From the NCBI RefSeq assembly GCF_029854215.1, contig NZ_CP122961.1:1984001-2048000 (forward strand): a DNA stretch of 64,000 bases. Reading direction: 5' to 3'. The notes beneath the pieces are model-generated. The model was not told where the DNA came from, made no database searches, and worked only from the letters and a program-made list of their open reading frames with translations. The number at the start of each line of letters is the position of its first letter. The first letter of the stretch is position 1. A program made the position numbers and the translations under genes. Positions 18,160-27,017 of the stretch are shown piece by piece. This DNA is from Halomonas alkaliantarctica. GTDB lineage: Bacteria > Pseudomonadota > Gammaproteobacteria > Pseudomonadales > Halomonadaceae.

Positions 18160-19056
18160 TTAGACGAGAGGCAGCGAGGGGGCTTGAACGGTGTTTAGGA
18201 GCACAGTACGCAGTGCGTGGGCGGCCACGGAAAGTTCTTGGTGGGTCAAGATGCCGACTCGGCAGGAGATGGCGGGCGCTGTAAGGGGTATGCAGCGGGC
18301 TCCCAGTTCATGCATTTGGCGAATACACATAGAAGGCACCGCGCTGACGCCCAGGCCGTCGGCTACCATCCTTCCAACGGTTGAGAGCTGGTGGCTTTCA
18401 AAGGCTACCGTTAACTCCATATGCTTTTTGGCCAGCTCCTGTTCCAGTAAACGACGCACCATTGAGGGGCGCTGAAGGGTAATGAAGTCGTGGTTGAGCA
18501 GTGTTGTCCAGGACAGCTGAGTTACCTGGGTTAACGGAGAGTCTGGCGGCACGACAGCCACAAAATGGTCTTCAAACAGCGGTGTAAACAGTAGGCTGCC
18601 GGTGCCCTCCGGCGAAAAAGCAATCCCCATCTCTACCTGACGGGAGCGCACCATGGCGGTAACCTCCTCGTTGATGACATCGTGCACGGTAATGTTGATT
18701 TTGGGGTGCTGCTGGCGAAATTTAACCAGCGCGGCAGGGAGTAAGTTACAGGCAAAAGCAGGCATCGCCGCGACGCTGAGCCGCCCGAGTTGAAGGGTGA
18801 AATGTTGGCGTAAACGCTCCTCGGTATTGTCCCACTGCGCCAGCAGGTGTTTGGCTAGCGGTAGTAGCGACTCACCTTCAGGGGTTAATCTGACACTGCG
18901 TGTGCTGCGAATCAGCAGTTTGCCACCCAGGGACTCTTCCAGGCCTTTAATTGCCAGACTTAGCGCCGGTTGCGATAGGTGGAGACGCTCGCAGGCTTGG
19001 GTGAAACTAAGGGTTTGAGCGACCGCCAGAAAGGCGCGCAGCTGTTTGACGGTCAT
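18160..19056 (-). CDS. LysR-family regulator divergent from scoAB
   Basis: 298 residues with the N-terminal winged helix (AVAQTLSFTQACERLHLSQP, 12-31, then SLAIKGLEESLGGKLLIRST) and a periplasmic-binding-like effector domain. Divergent orientation, 164 bases from scoA, is the standard arrangement for a LysR protein controlling its neighbour, so regulation of the CoA-transferase operon is likely. The AT-rich gap contains a palindromic candidate binding site. The effector is unknown; acetoacetate or a CoA-ester precursor would be plausible but is inference. Confidence 0.88.
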   Translation of the reverse strand: MTVKQLRAFLAVAQTLSFTQACERLHLSQPALSLAIKGLEESLGGKLLIRSTRSVRLTPEGESLLPLAKHLLAQWDNTEERLRQHFTLQLGRLSVAAMPAFACNLLPAALVKFRQQHPKINITVHDVINEEVTAMVRSRQVEMGIAFSPEGTGSLLFTPLFEDHFVAVVPPDSPLTQVTQLSWTTLLNHDFITLQRPSMVRRLLEQELAKKHMELTVAFESHQLSTVGRMVADGLGVSAVPSMCIRQMHELGARCIPLTAPAISCRVGILTHQELSVAAHALRTVLLNTVQAPSLPLV

Positions 19057-19071
19057 AAAGTGCCTTTTATA

Positions 19072-19088
19072 AATTTAAATAATAAATT
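19072..19088. promoter_or_regulatory. Candidate LysR-type operator upstream of scoA
   Basis: AATTTA-N5-TAAATT is a 17-bp interrupted palindrome immediately upstream of the leftward LysR start, within a strongly AT-rich stretch (about 19066-19125). Position and symmetry suit a LysR recognition site controlling both divergent genes, but AT-rich DNA yields such palindromes easily. Confidence 0.35.
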
Positions 19089-19220
19089 GATAAGAAAAAC
19101 AAACTTAACAAATATATCATCTGGCACAACACTGTCACTATCGTAAGCTTCAGTTCGCGAATTTTTGGCAGCACTCATCTACGATAATACTGATCATCAA
19201 CAACAATGTGAGGCACAACA

Positions 19221-19919
19221 ATGGCAGGATTCGATAAGCGTGTAGCTTCCTACGAAGAGGCTATGGAAGGCATCGAGAGCGGCATGACCGTTATCGCCGG
19301 TGGCTTTGGGCTTTGCGGTATTCCCGAAAACCTGATTGCCGAAATCAAACGTCGCGGCGTTAGTGACCTCACCGTGGTGTCCAACAACTGCGGTGTAGAC
19401 GGTTTTGGCTTGGGTATACTGCTTGAAGACCGCCAAATCAGTAAAATTCTTGCCTCTTACGTAGGTGAAAATGCCTTGTTTGAGAAGCAAATGCTCAACG
19501 ATGAAATTGAAGTGGTACTAACCCCTCAAGGCACATTGGCAGAAAAAATGCGCGCTGGCGGTGCTGGTATTCCCGCCTTTTACACCGCTACCGGTTACGG
19601 CACACCGATTGGTGAGGGGAAAGAGGTCCGTGAATTTAATGGGCGACACTATATTTTAGAAGAAGCCATTATAGGTGATTTTGCCATTGTGAAAGGCTGG
19701 AAAGCGGATCGCTATGGCAATGTAATGTACCGCCATACCGCGCAGAATTTTAACCCCATGGCCGCCACGGCCGGGAAAATCACCGTGGTGGAAGTTGAAG
19801 AAATCGTTGAACCGGGTGAGCTTGAGCCTAGCCAGATCCATACACCGGGGATTTATGTGGATCGTATTATTCAAGGCACGTTTGAAAAGCGAATAGAGAA
19901 ACGCACGGTGCGCAGCTAA
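19221..19919 (+). CDS. scoA: 3-oxoacid CoA-transferase subunit A
   Basis: Alpha subunit of the succinyl-CoA:3-ketoacid (acetoacetate) CoA-transferase, which activates acetoacetate for thiolysis. 232 residues, the standard length. [10 protein letters not shown] (27-36) and the following [11 protein letters not shown] are family signatures; the C-terminal half has TATGYGTP and [16 protein letters not shown] precedes ATG 19221. scoB follows after 63 bases in the same direction, and 3-hydroxybutyrate dehydrogenase lies about 2 kb further on, so the region supports ketone-body or PHB-monomer use. Confidence 0.95.
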   Translation: MAGFDKRVASYEEAMEGIESGMTVIAGGFGLCGIPENLIAEIKRRGVSDLTVVSNNCGVDGFGLGILLEDRQISKILASYVGENALFEKQMLNDEIEVVLTPQGTLAEKMRAGGAGIPAFYTATGYGTPIGEGKEVREFNGRHYILEEAIIGDFAIVKGWKADRYGNVMYRHTAQNFNPMAATAGKITVVEVEEIVEPGELEPSQIHTPGIYVDRIIQGTFEKRIEKRTVRS

Positions 19920-19982
19920 CGTGCTACGCCTTCAAACGTAACACTTGCTTCTCATTTAACGATTCAACAAGAGGAAGTCACC

Positions 19983-20648
19983 ATGGCTTTAACACGAGAA
20001 CAGATGGCTCAGCGTGTCGCCCGCGAACTTCAAGATGGTTTTTACGTCAACTTAGGCATTGGTATTCCCACTCTGGTTGCCAACTACATCCCGGATGGCA
20101 TCGATGTCATGCTGCAATCTGAGAATGGACTTCTGGGGATGGGCCGCTACCCCAGCGAAGACGAGCTTGATCCAGATATGATTAATGCGGGTAAAGAGAC
20201 GGTGACGGCCCGCCCAGGCGCGGCGATTTTTTCTTCAGCGGAATCGTTTGCGATGATTCGCGGTGGTCACGTGGATTTGACCGTGCTGGGAGCTTTCGAA
20301 GTGGATCAGCAAGGGAACATTGCTTCCTGGATGATTCCTGGGAAGCTGATCAAAGGTATGGGCGGTGCCATGGACCTTGTTGCCGGTGCTGATAACATCA
20401 TTTGTACCATGACACACGCCTCCAAGCATGGCGAATCCAAGCTGCTTGAGAAATGCGAACTGCCGCTGACCGGCGCTGGCTGTATTAACCGTGTGTTGAC
20501 GGATCTCGCTTATCTTGAAATCAAAGACGGCGCCTTTATTCTCAAGGAGCGCGCGCCGGGGGTAAGCGTTGAGGAGATCGTCGAGAAAACGGCGGGCAAG
20601 CTGATTGTACCGGACCATGTTCCCGAGATGACGTTTGATGCTGAGTGA
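19983..20648 (+). CDS. scoB: 3-oxoacid CoA-transferase subunit B
   Basis: Beta subunit carrying the catalytic glutamate that forms the enzyme-CoA thioester. It is E47 in LQSENGLLGMG. Also present are NLGIGIPTLVANY (23-35), PGAAIFSSAESFAMIRGGH and a C-terminal PGVSVEEI. 221 residues, as in other scoB proteins. GAGGAAG lies upstream of ATG 19983. The hairpin at 20717-20749 marks the end of the unit. Confidence 0.95.
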   Translation: MALTREQMAQRVARELQDGFYVNLGIGIPTLVANYIPDGIDVMLQSENGLLGMGRYPSEDELDPDMINAGKETVTARPGAAIFSSAESFAMIRGGHVDLTVLGAFEVDQQGNIASWMIPGKLIKGMGGAMDLVAGADNIICTMTHASKHGESKLLEKCELPLTGAGCINRVLTDLAYLEIKDGAFILKERAPGVSVEEIVEKTAGKLIVPDHVPEMTFDAE

Positions 20649-20716
20649 GTAAGCACCGCTGCCATACCTCGCGCAATTAACAGCCCGAAGGTTAAGACGT
20701 TAAATAGAGGGCGCAG

Positions 20717-20749
20717 TGAGACGTTAGCGCACATTTCGCTAGCGTCTCA
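20717..20749. terminator. Hairpin between scoB and the convergent DUF1338-like gene
   Basis: TGAGACGTTAGCG (20717-20729) and CGCTAGCGTCTCA (20737-20749) form a 13-bp stem with one wobble position and a seven-base loop. The right arm includes the stop codon of the leftward gene. No U-run follows on either strand, so it is a weak or bidirectional terminator or a transcript-end stabiliser. Confidence 0.45.
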
Positions 20750-21514
20750 GGCCATTTCACAGCGCGTATGGTGTGGCAGCAGTAAATCGGCAATACGCTC
20801 GTGATTATCTTCAACGTGCTTTTGGACTAACGCCAGACCGCCTAAGCAGAGGCGATGCTCATCGCCATCGGCAAAGACAGTCTTCTGAGGTGTGGTGGGG
20901 TAAAAGCGGTGATCCAGTAGTGATGACACCGTGAAGACACCGTTTTGCTGCCCATGCAGGCTTGGCATGCCCACTTCGTTTAGGCGTTGATCCAACGTCT
21001 CCATGGGCTCCCCAAGTTGGCCACAATCAAAGCCAGCGTGATGTAGACGGGGCCCCATAACCGCAATCCAGGCGGCCAACGGGTGTGCTTGCTGCAACTG
21101 TTGATAGAGCGCCCAGGAAGGCATCGGCCAGGGGCGGCCACGGCAAAGTAAATTGTGGCCTTTGCAATCCTGAGGGTGAGATTGTTGCACCAGTCCTTCA
21201 ATGGCTTCCCGGGGTGCCTTGGACAGTGTGCCTATTTGCAATTCTGCCAGCACCAGCCAACTACTGCCGTCACTTGGCGCTAGTAGTTGAACTAATAGCC
21301 CTTTATCGGCCATGGCGTAATGGCCCATGGCGCGATAGCCCATATGAGCCAAATTGCCGGTGAGCGCGGCAGCGGCAAAGGGGCCGTAATTGAGTGTTAC
21401 CAGCGTTAAATATTCGGCCGCCGTTGATAACGGCCAAAGTCGAAGGGCGCCGATATCGGGATGGGTATGTACATAGTCAAGCCACAGCTGCTGAACAAAC
21501 TCCTGACGCTGCAT
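20747..21514 (-). CDS. Short DUF1338-like protein (2-oxoadipate dioxygenase/decarboxylase superfamily?)
   Basis: 255 residues from ATG 21514, which has AAGGAG eight bases upstream; the frame extends to 21601 but without a better start. The pattern GALRLWPLSTAAEYL, a glycine-rich GYRAMGHYAMADKGLLVQLL and a later HHAGFDCGQL...LDQRLNEVGM resemble the DUF1338 fold (YdcJ/HglS, which converts 2-oxoadipate to 2-hydroxyglutarate). Possible metal-ligand histidines are seen at both places, but I cannot align them securely, and the protein is much shorter than the about 450-residue E. coli YdcJ. It follows scoAB convergently. Function is uncertain. Confidence 0.5.
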   Translation of the reverse strand: MQRQEFVQQLWLDYVHTHPDIGALRLWPLSTAAEYLTLVTLNYGPFAAAALTGNLAHMGYRAMGHYAMADKGLLVQLLAPSDGSSWLVLAELQIGTLSKAPREAIEGLVQQSHPQDCKGHNLLCRGRPWPMPSWALYQQLQQAHPLAAWIAVMGPRLHHAGFDCGQLGEPMETLDQRLNEVGMPSLHGQQNGVFTVSSLLDHRFYPTTPQKTVFADGDEHRLCLGGLALVQKHVEDNHERIADLLLPHHTRCEMA

Positions 21515-21618
21515 GGTGAACTCCTTGCCTAAAGTGGCACACCTAGCGTGAGCCATTAAATAACTGTTCAGTATAGGCAAGCGAGGTAAGCAAGTGTTCA
21601 ACGGCTATTAACGAGCGG

Positions 21619-21882
21619 TTAAACGGCAAGTAACTGCTGGTCGCGGACAAACTGATCAAATTCAGTAAAACCGCCGACATGGGCTTGATCGACAAACACC
21701 TGGGGGACAGTGTGAATGGGTTTGCCCGCCGTTTTGGCGATATCTTCTTTAGTGACGCCTTCAGAAGGCATATCCACATAGCGATAGCCTTCAATTTTGC
21801 CGATGTTTTCCAAATGCTCGGCAAGCTGTTTTGCGCGCACGCAGAAAGGACATGACATCCGACCAAAAATAACCACAAACAT
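21619..21882 (-). CDS. grxA: Glutaredoxin 1 (GrxA)
   Basis: 87-residue dithiol glutaredoxin, closely like E. coli GrxA: VIFGRMSCPFCVRAKQLAEH at the N-terminus with active-site C11-P-F-C14, EGVTKEDIAKTAGKP, the cis-proline TVPQVFVD, and HVGGFTEFDQFV. It reduces disulfides with glutathione, for example in ribonucleotide reductase. ATG 21882 is preceded by AAGGAG; an upstream in-frame start at 21921 would only add 13 unrelated residues. Confidence 0.95.
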   Translation of the reverse strand: MFVVIFGRMSCPFCVRAKQLAEHLENIGKIEGYRYVDMPSEGVTKEDIAKTAGKPIHTVPQVFVDQAHVGGFTEFDQFVRDQQLLAV

Positions 21883-22064
21883 AGGTGGCGCTCCTTTACG
21901 ATAAGCAGAGTCAGTTACCATGTGGACAGTAACTGAAGGGTCAATAGCCGTAGGCTAAGCGATAAATTCGCGCCCATTGTGGCTGAGCAGAACACGTTTC
22001 GCCAATAGCGGCTCGCTACACGAACCATTAATGCCCGTTATCATCTGGGAAAACCAACAAGCCT

Positions 22065-22490
22065 ATGCAGACGCTCAACGCTGACGAATACACCTTCCTT
22101 TCTGAATTAGCGAAGGTGTACCGAGACGTTCACTTGCCAGCCATTAAACAAAAGAGTCACTGGAACCCGCGTTTGGGGGTTGATGCGCTATGCTTTCAAC
22201 ATCATGACGCTGAGCATATGGTGGGGGCGTTGATTACGCCTTGTGAACTCTGGCTGGTTGCAGTGCCTGACCAGTCCCTGCTTACTGAGCCTTTGGCGGA
22301 TAGCCTTACGCTCTCACTGCCTTCAGGTGTATACCCATTATCGCTCGAGCGTTTGCCAGGCGGCTATGAACTTTACAAGCGTGCCATTTTGGATGATTTA
22401 AGCGAGCTGGAAAGCATGCAGGAGGCCGCAAGGCTGGCGCAGCAAATGATGGCGCGTTTAATGCAGCCCAGCGAAGAGTCCAGCGCTTAA
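22065..22490 (+). CDS. HybE-like protein ([NiFe]-hydrogenase assembly chaperone family), orphan
   Basis: 141 residues. The segment NPRLGVDALCFQ followed by MVGALITPCELWLVAVP has the pattern of HybE/HupJ proteins (normally NxxLxVEAVGF...GVLITPWFMNLMLLP), and YELYKRAILDDLSEL fits the C-terminal part. No hydrogenase or other hyp gene is visible in the window, so a role in hydrogenase assembly is doubtful; Cys replaces the Trp of the TPW motif. It is divergent from grxA and lies 72 bases before bdhA. No strong ribosome-binding site precedes ATG 22065. Confidence 0.65.
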   Translation: MQTLNADEYTFLSELAKVYRDVHLPAIKQKSHWNPRLGVDALCFQHHDAEHMVGALITPCELWLVAVPDQSLLTEPLADSLTLSLPSGVYPLSLERLPGGYELYKRAILDDLSELESMQEAARLAQQMMARLMQPSEESSA

Positions 22491-22562
22491 GCGCAGCCAG
22501 CTATACTGTCAGGATTCCTATAAACAGCATCTTCCATCCATTAGTGAAAAAGGAAATTGCCT

Positions 22563-23336
22563 ATGACTTCCCAAGCCGCTACAACGCCGCGAGTTGCGCT
22601 GGTTACCGGTACTAGCAGCGGGATCGGTGCCGCTGTGGTTACGCACTTTTGCGAATTAGGCCATCAAGTGCTTGCCGTCGATTTTAATCCGGCAGGTAAA
22701 GCCGTCGCTGAAAAAGCCGGCGCGGCGTTCTTTGAAGCGGATCTAACCGACCCTGATGCCTGCCGTGCGGCGGTGGCGGAGGCGGTTAAGCGCTTTGGCG
22801 GGGTTGATATATTGATCAATAATGCTGGCATTCAGCATGTTGCCTCGATTGAAACCTTCCCCGAAGAGAAGTGGCGTCAGATTATGGATTTAATGCTGAC
22901 GGCACCTTTCTTGCTGACACAGGCAGCGTGGCCGCATATGCGTGAAAAGGGCTGGGGACGCATCGTTAACGTGGCCTCAATACACGCACAGGTGGCTTCA
23001 CCGGGTAAAGCAGCGTACATCAGTGCTAAACACGGCATGATTGGTTTGACCAAAACGGCGGCGCTAGAGGGCGGTGAGCAAGGCATCACTGCTAATGCGG
23101 TATGTCCTGCCTATGTGAAAACCCCGCTAGTAGACAATCAAATCGCCGACCAGGCTAAATTGCACGGTATGGATGAGCAGGAGGTGATCGAAAAAGTCAT
23201 GCTCAAAGAGGCGGCGATCAAACGCTTGATAGAGCCCGAAGAAGTGGCGCAATTAGTCGCTTACCTGACATCCGACGCAGCCGGTGCCGTCACGGGTTCA
23301 AGCTTTAATATCGATTTGGGCTGGACGGCGCATTAA
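22563..23336 (+). CDS. bdhA: 3-hydroxybutyrate dehydrogenase
   Basis: NAD-dependent short-chain dehydrogenase interconverting (R)-3-hydroxybutyrate and acetoacetate. 257 residues with the cofactor loop TGTSSGIG (15-22), INNAGIQHV, the catalytic Ser in NVASIHAQV and Tyr/Lys in YISAKHGMIGLTK, and the family-typical CPAYVKTPLV and C-terminal GWTAH. ATG 22563 is chosen over TTG 22557 because AAGGAAATT spaces correctly. With scoAB 2 kb upstream it completes the route from 3-hydroxybutyrate to acetoacetyl-CoA. Confidence 0.93.
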   Translation: MTSQAATTPRVALVTGTSSGIGAAVVTHFCELGHQVLAVDFNPAGKAVAEKAGAAFFEADLTDPDACRAAVAEAVKRFGGVDILINNAGIQHVASIETFPEEKWRQIMDLMLTAPFLLTQAAWPHMREKGWGRIVNVASIHAQVASPGKAAYISAKHGMIGLTKTAALEGGEQGITANAVCPAYVKTPLVDNQIADQAKLHGMDEQEVIEKVMLKEAAIKRLIEPEEVAQLVAYLTSDAAGAVTGSSFNIDLGWTAH

Positions 23337-23349
23337 GTAAGCGGTGTGG

Positions 23350-23388
23350 CCCCGCCAGTGACCGTTGGCGGGGTGCTTGTCCCTTTTT
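23350..23388 (+). terminator. Probable terminator of bdhA
   Basis: CCCCGCCA (23350-23357) pairs with TGGCGGGG (23366-23373) around an eight-base loop. A T-run (23384-23388) comes ten bases later, slightly far for a classical intrinsic terminator. It separates bdhA from the convergent regA. Confidence 0.6.
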
Positions 23389-23395
23389 GCAGGCT

Positions 23396-23935
23396 TTAAC
23401 GCCGTACCGGGCGTTTTTGTAATTTGCGCTGCAGGGTGCGGCGATGCATGCCTAGTGCCCGTGCGGTGGCAGATATATTGCCGTCGTGCTCCTGCAGCAC
23501 TTTCTGAATATGCTCCCAGGTGATGCGGTTAATCGATGGCGGATTGTCAGCAAGCTCAATATCCGGATCACCGCTCTGGCGCTCGAACGCGGTTAATACG
23601 TCGTCGGCATCCACCGGCTTACACAGGTAATTAGCTGCGCCTAGCTTAATCGCCTCCACCGCTGTGGCGATGCTGGAGTAGCCGGTCAGCACCACAATGC
23701 GACACTGCGGGACGGTAGCCAGCAGCTCGGGAAGCAGTTTTAACCCAGAGCTGTTTTCCAGTTTTAAATCAAGGGTCGCCATGGTGGGGGAATGCTGCGC
23801 GGCCATGGTCAGGGCCTGTTCGGCATCGTGGGCAACGATAACGTCGTAACCGCGGCGCGTTAGGGCACGGTTCAAAACATGACAAAACATTTCATCGTCA
23901 TCAATGATCAGCAGGCGTTGCTCTCGCGTTTGCAT
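23396..23935 (-). CDS. regA: Response regulator of the RegA/PrrA/ActR/RoxR family
   Basis: 179 residues. The receiver domain (about 6-118) has the acidic pocket D12-D13-D14, phospho-acceptor D56 in TLDLKLE, LTGYSSIATAVEAIKLGA and the lysine in LCKPVD. A Fis-type helix-turn-helix (139-175) ends with ALGMHRRTLQRKL, the highly conserved RegA DNA-recognition signature. RegA proteins control respiration, carbon fixation, nitrogen and denitrification genes according to redox state. It follows the cognate kinase gene by about 40 bases; the nitrate reductase operon in this window is an obvious possible target (inference). Confidence 0.93.
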   Translation of the reverse strand: MQTREQRLLIIDDDEMFCHVLNRALTRRGYDVIVAHDAEQALTMAAQHSPTMATLDLKLENSSGLKLLPELLATVPQCRIVVLTGYSSIATAVEAIKLGAANYLCKPVDADDVLTAFERQSGDPDIELADNPPSINRITWEHIQKVLQEHDGNISATARALGMHRRTLQRKLQKRPVRR

Positions 23936-23977
23936 GTTGTCCTCAATCCTTACTGGCGGTGCTTAGGGCGGGCGCGA

Positions 23978-25249
23978 TTAATTCGGCGCTGCGCAGCGAG
24001 GCAGCGTCACTTCCGTTAGCGTACCCCCTTCAGGGTGATTATACAGGCTTACGCCTCCACCAAAGCGATTGATGGTGGCATGGGTTAAAAACAAGCCAAT
24101 ACCCATGCCCTTGCTTTTAGTCGAAATAAACGTCTCACCCAACTGGTCGGCAATCGACATGGCTACACCTGGACCATGGTCACGAATGTCGATCACCACG
24201 CTCTCACTCTGCCAGTCCAAGCGTATAGCAATGTGCTCAGGGTTGGCGTCAGCGGCGTTATTGAGCAAATTGGTTAACGCTTGGTCAAGTGTGGCATCGA
24301 CGGCCAGCCAAGGCCTGCCGCGTTTCTCTGCTACATCGAATTGATGGCTCACATCAGGACGAAGTACCAGCCAGCGTTGGACAACGCCTGCTAACCACAC
24401 CTCGGCATCGAGCACTTCGGGTTCTGCCATACGGCGCCGGTCAGCGTTAGATACCAAGTTTTGCAGACGTGATTTGCATACGTCTACCTGCTGGCGAAGT
24501 AAGATAATGTCCTGATCAAGCGCCGAATCGACGGGGGCATCGGCCTGCATCTCTTTGAGCAGGACTGCCATGGTAGAGAGCGGTGTGCCCAGTTCATGGG
24601 CGGTGCCTGCGGCTTGGGTTGCGACCGCCAATACCTGTTCATTGCGCAGGGCAGCTTCCCGAGTTCGGGAAAGTGCCTGATCACGGCTGCGCAGTGCGTG
24701 AGCCATTTTATAAATAAAAAACGTTACCAGACCCGCAGAGAGACCAAAGTTAAGCCACATGCCTAATATATGCAGACTCAATGGGCTATCACTATTGATA
24801 TGGCCCAGCTGGGGGATGGGATAGTAGGAGAACATTAAATAGGTGTAACCCGCCATGGAGCAGGCGGCGATGATCCAGGCGTGGCGCCAGGGTAATGTGG
24901 CGGCGGCGATGGTCACTGGCACCAGATAGTAGGTAATAAAAGGGTTGGTAGAACCACCCGAGAAGTAGAACAGCAGCGTTAAGCCGGTAATGTCGGCAAG
25001 TAAATGCAGCAAGTACTCAAGGTGCGTCACCGCGCGAGGGCGGCCGAGGCGCCACCAGGTGGCGATATTGAGCACGCCCATTGAAATGACCACGCTCACC
25101 ACGGCGGTCACCGGTAAATCGAAGGCGAGCAGTTCAACGCCCACCACGATAGCCAGTAAAAAACCGGTCCAGGTGATGCCGCGAACAATAGTCAGCCGCA
25201 CCAAGTTACGATTGGGCGTAGAAAGCGGAAGGGGTAGGGCAGTTTGCAT
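23978..25249 (-). CDS. regB: Redox-sensing histidine kinase of the RegB/PrrB/RoxS family
   Basis: 423 residues. About six transmembrane helices (20-185) include GGSTNPF (98-104), the RegB quinone-sensing loop. The H-box is AGTAHELGTPLSTMAVLL with phospho-acceptor H218; C258, equivalent to the redox-active Cys265 of R. capsulatus RegB, lies 40 residues later exactly as in that protein. The ATPase domain has NLLNNAADANP, DHGPGV and GMGIGLFL. ATG 25249 follows the upstream gene by seven bases; ATG 25282 would overlap that gene and has no ribosome-binding site. Confidence 0.93.
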   Translation of the reverse strand: MQTALPLPLSTPNRNLVRLTIVRGITWTGFLLAIVVGVELLAFDLPVTAVVSVVISMGVLNIATWWRLGRPRAVTHLEYLLHLLADITGLTLLFYFSGGSTNPFITYYLVPVTIAAATLPWRHAWIIAACSMAGYTYLMFSYYPIPQLGHINSDSPLSLHILGMWLNFGLSAGLVTFFIYKMAHALRSRDQALSRTREAALRNEQVLAVATQAAGTAHELGTPLSTMAVLLKEMQADAPVDSALDQDIILLRQQVDVCKSRLQNLVSNADRRRMAEPEVLDAEVWLAGVVQRWLVLRPDVSHQFDVAEKRGRPWLAVDATLDQALTNLLNNAADANPEHIAIRLDWQSESVVIDIRDHGPGVAMSIADQLGETFISTKSKGMGIGLFLTHATINRFGGGVSLYNHPEGGTLTEVTLPRCAAPN

Positions 25250-25256
25250 GTTGGGC

Positions 25257-25673
25257 TTACTTGTTTCTGGCTTTAAAGCCATGAATGACAAATTTAATGA
25301 ATAGAGTCATGACGTAGGTTGTCCACCCAGCAGACGCCAATATATTGAACAGCAGCATTTTGGGTGGCAGCCAGGCGCTACCCAGCAAAGCTTCAAGCAT
25401 GATGTGGAAGAACATTGCCAGCAGCAGCGGCAAGGCCAGGGTATGGATCCACATATCGGTGCGCCGTTTACGAATATGGTAGCGGCGTAACAGGTAACGC
25501 AGTGGCCGATGCGCCCAACTAAAAACTACGAGTGCCCCAATCACCAATAAGCTGGCGAGAGTTGGTTCCGTGCTGCCGATTTGAACCGAGAGTGAAATCG
25601 ACCAAGCGAGGCTTAGCCACATCAATCCTTCCAGGCTGGCAATAATATCCGCATAGCGGCGCACGTTCTGCAT
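25257..25673 (-). CDS. Small membrane protein upstream of regB
   Basis: 138 residues with about four hydrophobic segments (EGLMWLSLAWSISLSV; TLASLLVIGALVVFSW; TLALPLLLAMFFHIML; MLLFNILASAGWTTYVMTLF) separated by an Arg/His-rich cytoplasmic stretch (RPLRYLLRRYHIRKRRTD). I do not recognise the family; it has a vague resemblance to voltage-sensor-like ion transporter pieces but no pore. ATG 25673 has AAGGATT upstream; the TTG at 25697 is less likely. It precedes regB by seven bases and is very probably translated from the same message, so it may modulate or insert the kinase; that is inference. Confidence 0.65.
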   Translation of the reverse strand: MQNVRRYADIIASLEGLMWLSLAWSISLSVQIGSTEPTLASLLVIGALVVFSWAHRPLRYLLRRYHIRKRRTDMWIHTLALPLLLAMFFHIMLEALLGSAWLPPKMLLFNILASAGWTTYVMTLFIKFVIHGFKARNK

Positions 25674-25911
25674 AAACAACTGAATCCTTAGCGTCAAAAA
25701 CTAACTTTTATAAACGACTGTAAAAACTAACCGTTAGATCTGTTTCTTAAAAGAGCCGTGGCTTAAAAAACAGCGCCGCCATAATACGACACTTGGGCTG
25801 GGTGTGGGCGCTTGATGAGCGGATTTATCCCATCGCGCAATTGCGTATACTGTACCGACCGTATTTTACCCGACTTACTTTATCCGATTTAATATCACTA
25901 CAGGACTTGCC

Positions 25912-26949
25912 GTGGACACTGTGACACTGACCCGACCCGATGATTGGCACCTTCACCTACGCGATGATGAGGCGCTTAAAGCGGTAGTCGGCCATACTGC
26001 CGCACAAATGGGGCGGGCGATCATTATGCCCAATCTCACCCCGCCAGTTACCACTACGGCTCAGGCGCTTGAATACCGCCAGCGTATTCTCGCTGCCTTG
26101 CCTGCGGGCAGTACTTTCGAGCCCTTAATGGTGCTCTATCTCACCGATACAACGCCGCCGGAAGAGATTGAGCGTGCGGCACAAAGTGGCATTGTTAAAG
26201 CGGTGAAGCTCTACCCGGCGGGGGCCACCACTAACTCCGATTCAGGCGTGACCGATTTAGCCCACTGTGACGCAACTATTGAGATGATGGCTAAGGTCGG
26301 CATGCCTCTTTTGGTCCACGGTGAAGTCACCCATGCCGAAATCGATATTTTTGACCGCGAAGCGGTGTTTATTGAAACGGTGATGAAGCCACTGCTAGAG
26401 CGTCATCCAGCGCTGAAAGTAGTGTGTGAGCATATCACCACCCAGCAAGCCGCTGAGTTTGTTGCCCAGGCGCCTGATAACGTGGTCGCAACCATTACCG
26501 CCCATCATCTGCTGTTTAACCGCAATAAGATGCTGGTAGGAGGCATTCGTCCTCACTACTACTGTCTACCCATACTCAAGCGCGAGCAGCATCGCCAGGC
26601 GCTGCTAAAAGCGGCCACCAGCGGTAGCCATAAGTTCTTTTTGGGCACTGATAGCGCGCCTCACTCCCAAGGTGCTAAAGAGTCGAGCTGTGGTTGTGCA
26701 GGCGCCTACACCGCCCCCGCGGCCATTGAACTTTACGCCACCGCCTTTGACGAAATGAATGCCTTGGACAAGCTGGAAGCCTTCGCCAGCCTTAATGGGC
26801 CGCTTTTTTATGGGCTTTCGGCTAACACAGACACCATTACGCTCGAGCGAAGGGATTGGGCGCTGCCGGAAAGTTACCCTTACGCCCAGGGGGAGAAAAT
26901 TATTCCCTTGCTGGCGGGGGAAACGCTTAGCTGGGCGGTGAGGTCTTAA
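25912..26949 (+). CDS. pyrC: Dihydroorotase (type II, PyrC)
   Basis: Zinc amidohydrolase cyclising N-carbamoyl-L-aspartate in de novo pyrimidine synthesis. 345 residues. Metal ligands H13 and H15 in WHLHLRD, the carbamylated lysine K99 in [19 protein letters not shown], and the C-terminal [13 protein letters not shown] are all present. The start is GTG 25912 with AGGACT upstream; no ATG precedes the conserved N-terminus. The upstream gap (25674-25911) shared with regB contains TATACT at 25846-25851 as a possible -10 box. Confidence 0.95.
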   Translation: MDTVTLTRPDDWHLHLRDDEALKAVVGHTAAQMGRAIIMPNLTPPVTTTAQALEYRQRILAALPAGSTFEPLMVLYLTDTTPPEEIERAAQSGIVKAVKLYPAGATTNSDSGVTDLAHCDATIEMMAKVGMPLLVHGEVTHAEIDIFDREAVFIETVMKPLLERHPALKVVCEHITTQQAAEFVAQAPDNVVATITAHHLLFNRNKMLVGGIRPHYYCLPILKREQHRQALLKAATSGSHKFFLGTDSAPHSQGAKESSCGCAGAYTAPAAIELYATAFDEMNALDKLEAFASLNGPLFYGLSANTDTITLERRDWALPESYPYAQGEKIIPLLAGETLSWAVRS

Positions 26950-26966
26950 CAAGCCAGGTCTTAACA

Positions 26967-26997
26967 ATGCCGTCGACGCTTTAATGGTCGACGGCAT
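26967..26997. terminator. Perfect 11-bp hairpin between pyrC and mtnN
   Basis: ATGCCGTCGAC (26967-26977) and GTCGACGGCAT (26987-26997) enclose nine bases between the convergent genes. There is no clear U-run on either side, so it may be a weak bidirectional terminator. Confidence 0.5.
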
Positions 26998-27017
26998 CAA
27001 GCGCTTAGCAGTCGCTG

